From contig JANUWI010000006.1 of NCBI GenBank assembly GCA_025504975.1, positions 620,001 to 684,000 of the forward strand: a stretch of 64,000 nt of DNA. Direction: 5' to 3'. Shown piece after piece: positions 57,977 to 64,000 of this stretch (the stretch's first letter is position 1; each line of letters starts with the position of its first letter). The notes below the pieces were generated by a model. The model saw only the letters and a list, made by a program, of their open reading frames with translations. It made no database searches and was not told where the DNA came from. The position numbers and the translations under genes were made by a program. The stretch comes from Plenodomus lindquistii. Its lineage: Eukaryota; Ascomycota; Dothideomycetes; Pleosporales; Leptosphaeriaceae.

Positions 57977-58807
57977 CTATTTCTGCGCCGCTGCACTGGC
58001 TGGATTCAGGAAGAATACTTCGCGGTAGTATCTTGCTTCTTCGATGCTCTCTAGAATGTCCGCCCGCGCTTCATGTAACATTTGCTTCCTAGGTATCTTC
58101 TTCAGAACATCTTTGGGTGCCCATCTTCGAGCAGCTTCTTTGATACTACTAACATCCAGAATCCTGTAGTGGAGGTGGTCCGTTACAATCTTGTAAGGTG
58201 GCAGGACCAGAAAAGACTTGTCTGCGTGTACCGAGTTGCCCGACAAAAGACCAGTACGACGCTCTGGCACGTACTTCTTGATATAAGCGAGTAGCCCTTT
58301 CGCGGCTTCTTCTGCAGTGGTCGTTGAGTCGATGCAGGCTTGCGTGAGCCCTGACTGGCCATGGTGACTAACACACCATTCGCCCATGCGATCAAGCTGC
58401 TCTTTACTGTGGTGGATTATAGCTTCGTAGCCTTCTTCATCCAGGAGATTGAGGTCTGCGTCTGTCACGAAGACCGCCAGAGACATAATAGTGTCATTAT
58501 CCGTATCCAGTCCAGTCATCTATATAGTCAAAAAAAGGTTCTCTTGAGCCGGCATGACTGCACGCACTTCACAGTCAATCCAGACTAAAGGAGCCTTTGA
58601 AACAGATGCCATGATAGAGGAGTATTGAGGATATTGTTGATTGCCACAAGTGATGTGATGACGTCGGTGTCTTGAGAGTACGGTGGGGTTATACAAAGTA
58701 AGCTTGGTGAGGGTAATCTTTCGCGCTGGAAAAAGGCTTGAGGTACTTCTCGCGGCCGGTGTTGCTCTCTGAGCAAACAGTGGTACCAGGTGCCGGGGCA
58801 AAACCAT
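57977..58807 (-). CDS. REX2: Oligoribonuclease REX2 (DEDDh 3'-5' exonuclease)
   Basis: Exons 58807-58568 and 58519-57977, phase 0, 49-nt intron (GTGCGT...ATATAG), 260 aa. The catalytic set is present: WIDCEMTGLD (Exo I Asp and Glu, split by the intron), the SGNSVHADKSF block with Asp (Exo II), and HYRILDVSSIKE with HEARADILESIEE (Exo III, His and Asp). From the ATG at 58612 the protein would be 195 aa, the size of bacterial Orn. The upstream in-frame ATG at 58807 adds 65 residues rich in Arg, Ser and Leu without acidic residues, a typical mitochondrial presequence. Known role: degrades 2-5-nt RNAs; the yeast form is mitochondrial. It is divergent from POL1 over 239 bp. Confidence 0.93.
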
Positions 58808-59046
58808 CGATATTCGGCGCTGCTGGGTGCAGGGGGCGATGAGAAAGTCGCCTCGGGTTACTAGGCGCTAGTCCCAATTGAGGTAAATGGGAAAATGGAG
58901 GGAAGTCGCGTCGCGTGTACTAGCGCGTCATGCCCCATCAAACACGCCAGCCCTCCACTTACCCACTCGTCAACGCTTCAGCACGCTTTCGATTGTGGCA
59001 TTCTCTCTTTTTGCTTCGATTCCCTTTTACGCCATTATAATACACC

Positions 59047-62000
59047 ATGTCTCGCGCAAAGGCATTAGCCGAGATCAAGGCTCTGCGCGCTGCTGGCAAG
59101 ACGCGCCTGTCCACATACGAAGTTGAAGAGGAGGAGCAATTGTACGATACGGTCGACGATGAGGGGTACAAGAAGATTGTACGAAATAGGTTGGACCAAG
59201 ACGATTTTATTGTAGACGACAATGGCGAGGGCTATGTCGACGATGGCCGGGAAGAATGGGACGACGGGCAGGGCCGCTACCGCTATGCTGCGACCGACAG
59301 CGAGGGCGAGGAGGACCGACCTGCCAAAGGCAAAGCTGGTATGCCTGAAACGTTAGATATTGTGATCGATCTAATCCTGACGTATCATAGCCAAACGGAA
59401 GCGCGAAGAAGACAAGGAGAAGCAGGATAAAATCAACAACGGCATCAGCAAGTATTTCAGTGCAAAGACAGCAGCAAAGGCACCAAAACCAAAGGTTAGT
59501 CTGCAATGGCACCGAGAATTTCCTCTCATCTGACATTTTTAGCCCGTTGCTACCGCAGCGGATAAAGACTTTATGGAAGATCTTCTCGGCGAGATCGACA
59601 CCAACCCTGTCCGCCAACCTGCCACCCGAATGCGACCAGTCAAGTCTGAGACACGACGAAAGACGCGCGTGTTGTCCCCTCCCATATCTGAGAACCGACC
59701 AGCTGTGACGAAACGAAAGACCAACGACTCGGATGCATTCATGCCAGACACACCGCCAGCGGCGAATGAATATGGCGATGACGATGGCCTTCTTACATTC
59801 GCTGATGACGATGTCCCTATGAGCGACCCACCGCTTCAGTCGTCGCCCGTAGCAAAGGCCGTACAGCGAAGAACACAACCAGCAGTGAAGATTGAAGAAG
59901 AAGAGGAGGATCTCATGGAGGTTGCTCAACCCACTGGAAGTCTTGGTGTACCCATCGCGAGTGTTAACATGGCTGGGAAACGGCCGATAGCCAGGATCAA
60001 GAAGGCCGAATACCCCACTCCAGCCAGCTCGTCACCGGTTGGACCTTCTGCCGTGGACGCCTCCTCCTGGAATGATGTCACAAGCAAGCTCAATGTCATG
60101 AGTAGTCCAGCCCCGCAAACCACGGGAGTCGGAAAGATGAGAGCAGAAGATGCTCTCGAAGAAGACGGCAGCCTCCGCATGTTTTGGATTGATTACACCG
60201 AGATCAACGGCAGTCTTTGCTTGTTCGGAAAGGTCAAGGACAGGCAGACCGGCAATTATGCAAGTTGCTTCTTGAAGATCGACAATATTCTCCGCAAACT
60301 ATACTTCCTACCCCGCGAACATCGACAAATTAGAGGTGTGACGACCGACGAGGAAGTCGGACTCAGCGATGTGTCTGACGAAGTGGACTCTATTATGAGC
60401 AGGCACCGAGTGGGAATGCATAAGATCAAGCCGTGTACCCGGAAATACGCGTTCGAACTACCCGACATACCAAAGGAAGCAGATTACCTCAAACTGCTGT
60501 ACGGATATGACAAGATGCCTCTTTCAGCTGATCTAACCGGAGAGACATTCTCACATGTCTTCGGTACCAACACTTCCCTGTTTGAACAGTTCGTGCTCTG
60601 GAAGAACGTCATGGGCCCTTGTTGGCTCAAGATCGACAACCCTGATCTTGGTGCTATCCACAATGCGTCCTGGTGCAAGCTCGAAGTTCTGGTCGGGAAG
60701 CCAAACAACATTTCAGTGCTGAGCAACTCGGATAATCTAGATGCTCCTCCCATGACGCTTATGAGTCTTTCGCTTCGCACTACATTTAATACCAAAGACA
60801 ACAAGCAAGAGATTCTCATGGCTAGTGCTATGGTCTACGACAACTTCTCGCTCACAGATACTACTCCAATCGAGGAGATGGAGTGCAAGAGCTTCACTGT
60901 CATGCGGCCAAATGGTACTGCGTTCCCTACCGGTTTCCAAGCGGAAGTCGAGAAGGTTAAGGGGAACTTCACATTGAAAAAGACAGAACAAGAGCTCCTC
61001 AGCTGGCTCATGGCAATGTTTCAACGCTACGACCCGGATGTGATTGCCGGTCATCGTCTGGATGACGTGGACTACAGCGTTCTCCTCAGCCGTCTACGAG
61101 AAAAGAAGACTCCTGGTTGGCACCGCATTGGACGTCTCAAGAGGAGCGACTGGCCCAAGAGCATGGGCAAGGGCGGAGGCAGTTTCTTCGCCGAGAAGCA
61201 ACTAGCCTCCGGCCGCTTGCTCTGTGATCTAGCCAATGACCTCGGAAAGTCTCTGATGACAAAGTGCCAGTCGTGGAGTCTGGAGGAGATGTGTCAGCTG
61301 GTCCTCAATAAGAAGCGTGAGGAGCTCGACAACGAAGCTGCGTTGAACAGCTGGGCAGCCACCAAGGAGGGCCTCCTGAACTACGTAAAGCACTGTCAGG
61401 CTGATGCCTACTTCATCGCTGCCATCTCGATGAAGGTGCAGATGCTTCCCCTAACGAAGGTTTTGACCAATCTTGCTGGTAACTCTTGGGCGCGAACGTT
61501 GAGCGGTACTCGTGCAGAGCGAAACGAGTACATTTTGCTTCATGAGTTCCACAAGAACAAGTACATTTGTCCTGACAAGCAATGGGGCAAGAGCAAGGTC
61601 AAGGCTGAGGAAGAGGCGGCCGAAGGCGAAGAAGGTGTCGATGCGAAGAAGAAGGATAAGTTCAAGGGTGGACTTGTCTTCGAGCCTGAGAAAGGACTAT
61701 ACGACAAGTTCATCTTAGTCATGGACTTCAACTCTCTATACCCCAGTATCATCCAGGAGTTCAACATCTGCTTCACGACGGTAGAGCGATCAGACCTTTC
61801 CGAAGAGGACGACAAGGTACCCGAAGTACCAACCAATCAAGAACAGGGTATCCTCCCGCGTCTTATTGCCACGCTTGTTGCTCGCCGTCGTGAGGTCAAG
61901 AAGCTTATGAAAGACAAGAACGCTACTACGGATCAGCAAGCCACGTGGGACATTAAGCAACTTGCCCTGAAACTCACAGCCAACTCTATGTACGGTTGTT

Positions 62001-63584
62001 TGGGATACACGAAGTCACGTTTCTACGCTCGGCCACTTGCTATGCTCACGACCTACAAGGGCCGAGAGATTCTCCGGAAGACAAAAGACATGGCGGAAGA
62101 GAAGGCATTACGCGTCATCTACGGTGACACTGATTCCGTCATGATCAACACCAATGTGGACAACATCCAGGACGCTCTGAAACTGGGTAACGAGTTCAAG
62201 CGGGAGGTCAACGATAGCTACAAGCTTCTGGAGATTGATATCGACAACGTCTTCCGTCGCATCTTGCTGCATGCGAAGAAGAAGTATGCTGCTATCAACA
62301 TGGTGCCCGTTGATGGCAAGTATATCGAGAAGCTGGAAGTCAAGGGTCTCGACATGAGGCGCAGAGAATACTGTGCCTTGTCCAAAGAAACATCAACGTA
62401 CGTTACACTTGCTTTTCTGGCTCATTGACTCTTACTTACCAAACTACAGTGAACTCTTGAATTTCTTACTGAGCGGCGAGGACCCTGATACAGTCGTTGA
62501 GAAGATTCACAACCACCTCCGTGAGCTTAGCAAACGCATGCGAGAGTACACAATCCCCACACGTAAATACACCATCTACACACAGTTGGGCAAGAACCCA
62601 AAGGAATATCCCAATGGCAACTCCATGCCGTCTGTCCAAGTAGCCCTCAGGCTCATGGCAAAGGGCAAGCATGTCAAGGCCAAAGATGTGATGAGCTTCA
62701 TCATCACCGGCGAATCGTCAGGATCCGCCGAAAACGCAGCAAAGAACGCTTACCCAGTCGATGAAGTGCTCAAGACGGAAAGCGGCCTCAAGCCAGACAT
62801 TGACTACTACCTCCACAAGCAGATCCTACCACCAGTCGAACGATTATGTGCTCCTATCAGCGGCACAAACATTACTATGCTGGCCGCATGTCTTGGTCTC
62901 GATACAAGCAAGTACCGCGTCTCCACTGTGTCCGGGGGCGCCCAACAAGACACCGAGATTCATCCTTTGGAGTCGCAGATCCCAGACTCTGTGCGCTTCC
63001 AAGCATGTGCACCACTCTGGCTACGCTGCCGTAGTTGCACAACTGTCTTCCCCTTCCAAGGTCTCTCATCAACGTCGCCTACATCCGCGTCATTGCAGAC
63101 TATATCGCATAACGGCATTCAATGCCCGGCCCAGGGCTGCAAACAGACCTTACAAACACTCTCTATAGTCGCCCAGCTTGAATCCGCCATCCGTCAACTC
63201 CTCGCCTCCTATTACGCCGGTCACCTCGTATGTGATGACCCGCAATGTGGAAACCGTACCCGCAGCATCTCTGTCTATGGTCACCGGTGTCTCGGCCCCA
63301 AGGGTCTCGCCAAAGACTGCCTGGGCAAAATGCACTGGGAGATTCGGGAGAAGGATGTATGGAACCAGTTGATGTACTATCAGAGCCTGTTCGATGTTGA
63401 TCGTGTGGACAAGGGCGAAGCGGGCGTGAAGGTTGAGGAGAGCCGGGAGAAGATTAAAATTCTGGCGGATCAGAATAGAGAGCGGTTCGGAACGTTGAAG
63501 GGGGTTGTGGAGAGGTGGTTGGAGAGGAATGGGCGGCAGTGGGTGCAGATGGATAGCTTGTTTTCTTTTGCGCTGAAGGCTTAG
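59047..63584 (+). CDS. POL1: DNA polymerase alpha catalytic subunit (POL1, p180)
   Basis: Four exons, 59047-59338, 59391-59494, 59543-62397 and 62450-63584, all in phase, 1461 aa (yeast Pol1: 1468). The disordered acidic N-terminus contains the FMEDLLGEID motif found in Pol alpha. Family B motifs: exonuclease-like domain (catalytically degenerate in this family), DFNSLYPSIIQEFNICFT (motif A), KLTANSMYGCLGY (motif B) and YGDTDSVMI (motif C with both metal Asp). The C-terminal domain keeps two cysteine clusters (CRSC...CPAQGC and CDDPQCGN...CLGPKG..DC) that bind the B subunit and primase. Known role: extends primase RNA at origins and Okazaki fragments. The introns are 52, 48 and 52 nt, with GTATGC, GTTAGT and GTACGT donors. 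The start codon lies 239 bp from the divergent REX2 start. Confidence 0.97.
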
Positions 63585-63892
63585 GCGTGGATTTGCGTAC
63601 TGGGAGGGCTTCTATCTGTAGACAGATTACTATGATTGGATAGCATTTGGCGTTCATGGGGGTAACGGAGTACCGCGACGTCGTGAACTATGATTGTAGT
63701 TGTCCTCTTGGGATGATGAATACAAGGTATATAGCCTTGTCTTACTCGTACATGAATCGCGATTTGTGTCACATCAACATGCCTCGACTCATGTGAATCT
63801 TCATCATGTCATTACAAAGTATACAAGGGTATATATATGTTGCTAGTGGTAACCAAGAAGACAAAGGAACAGCTCTTTCGAACACCCTCATC
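63585..63892. other. Intergenic region, convergent gene ends
   Basis: 3' flanks of POL1 and the partial gene at the right edge; a TATATATATG stretch at about 63831. No gene. Confidence 0.4.
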
Positions 63893-64000
63893 TCACGTCC
63901 TCGCAATCCCTCCTGGTACCCCTGTATTATGCCTGCTCGGCTCTCCAACCATCTCCACCGCCCTCCGACACGCCTGATGAAACACCTCAATAAAGCGATG
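63893..64000 (-). CDS. C-terminal 35 residues of a gene extending past the window
   Basis: An open frame entering from the right edge reads HRFIEVFHQACRRAVEMVG...GIART and stops with TGA at 63893-63895. Its composition is that of a helical protein C-terminus and is more plausible than the overlapping frame 63769-63990. The product cannot be named from 35 residues. Confidence 0.4.
   Translation of the reverse strand, partial: HRFIEVFHQACRRAVEMVGEPSRHNTGVPGGIART

Overview
The window is nuclear DNA of a filamentous ascomycete (Pezizomycotina; a Dothideomycete/Pleosporalean is my guess, not shown). The evidence is many short phase-consistent introns (about 45-180 nt, GTAAGT/GTACGT-type donors), and a set of fungal genes: uricase ending in SKL, the NADPH-oxidase regulator NoxR, a CrgA-type RING-LON protein, a RICTOR/Ste20 TORC2 subunit, a Zn2Cys6-type activator C-terminal region and a CFEM-like membrane protein.

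Layout. 1-9.9 kb: a transcription-factor-like gene, a CFEM-like membrane protein, an unknown two- or three-exon gene on the minus strand, a 4-kb gene-poor stretch with weak coding relics, then an acidic conserved fungal protein. 9.9-20.6 kb: gene-poor, accessory-looking DNA. Within it, two truncated tRNA-like sequences in direct orientation (14301 and 19320) bracket about 5 kb carrying three unrecognised gene bodies, two of them with apparent reading-frame breaks. 21-25 kb: a divergent pair, UTP17/NAN1 (small-subunit processome) and RPB10 (subunit shared by RNA polymerases I, II and III). 25-28.9 kb: no gene, but a decayed tandem repeat of about 355-360 bp with a TATA-like element in each unit. 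28.9-50 kb: a conserved housekeeping block with RCC1 (Ran GEF), a secreted metallophosphoesterase, a TOM6-like protein, NoxR, the SOD1 copper chaperone, mitochondrial uL13, uricase, RICTOR and the RING-LON protein. 51.3-57.6 kb: an ankyrin gene with a STAND-type N-terminal region, a tandem family of three tRNA-like genes each split by a long insert, and a membrane-anchored aspartic-protease-like protein lacking catalytic motifs. 57.9-63.6 kb: REX2 (oligoribonuclease) divergent from POL1 (DNA polymerase alpha catalytic subunit). The C-terminus of one more minus-strand gene runs off the right edge.

Several housekeeping genes form divergent pairs over short shared promoters: UTP17/RPB10 (302 bp), RCC1/phosphoesterase (462 bp), CCS1/uL13m (377 bp), uricase/RICTOR (884 bp) and REX2/POL1 (239 bp). 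The most unusual signals are the long-intron tRNA pair at 54.0-54.8 kb, the tRNA-bracketed 5-kb block, a candidate 21-nt intron in the protease-like gene and the TATA-bearing repeat array. All gene models were built by hand from splice signals and frame continuity. No database search was possible, and family names come from remembered protein motifs.
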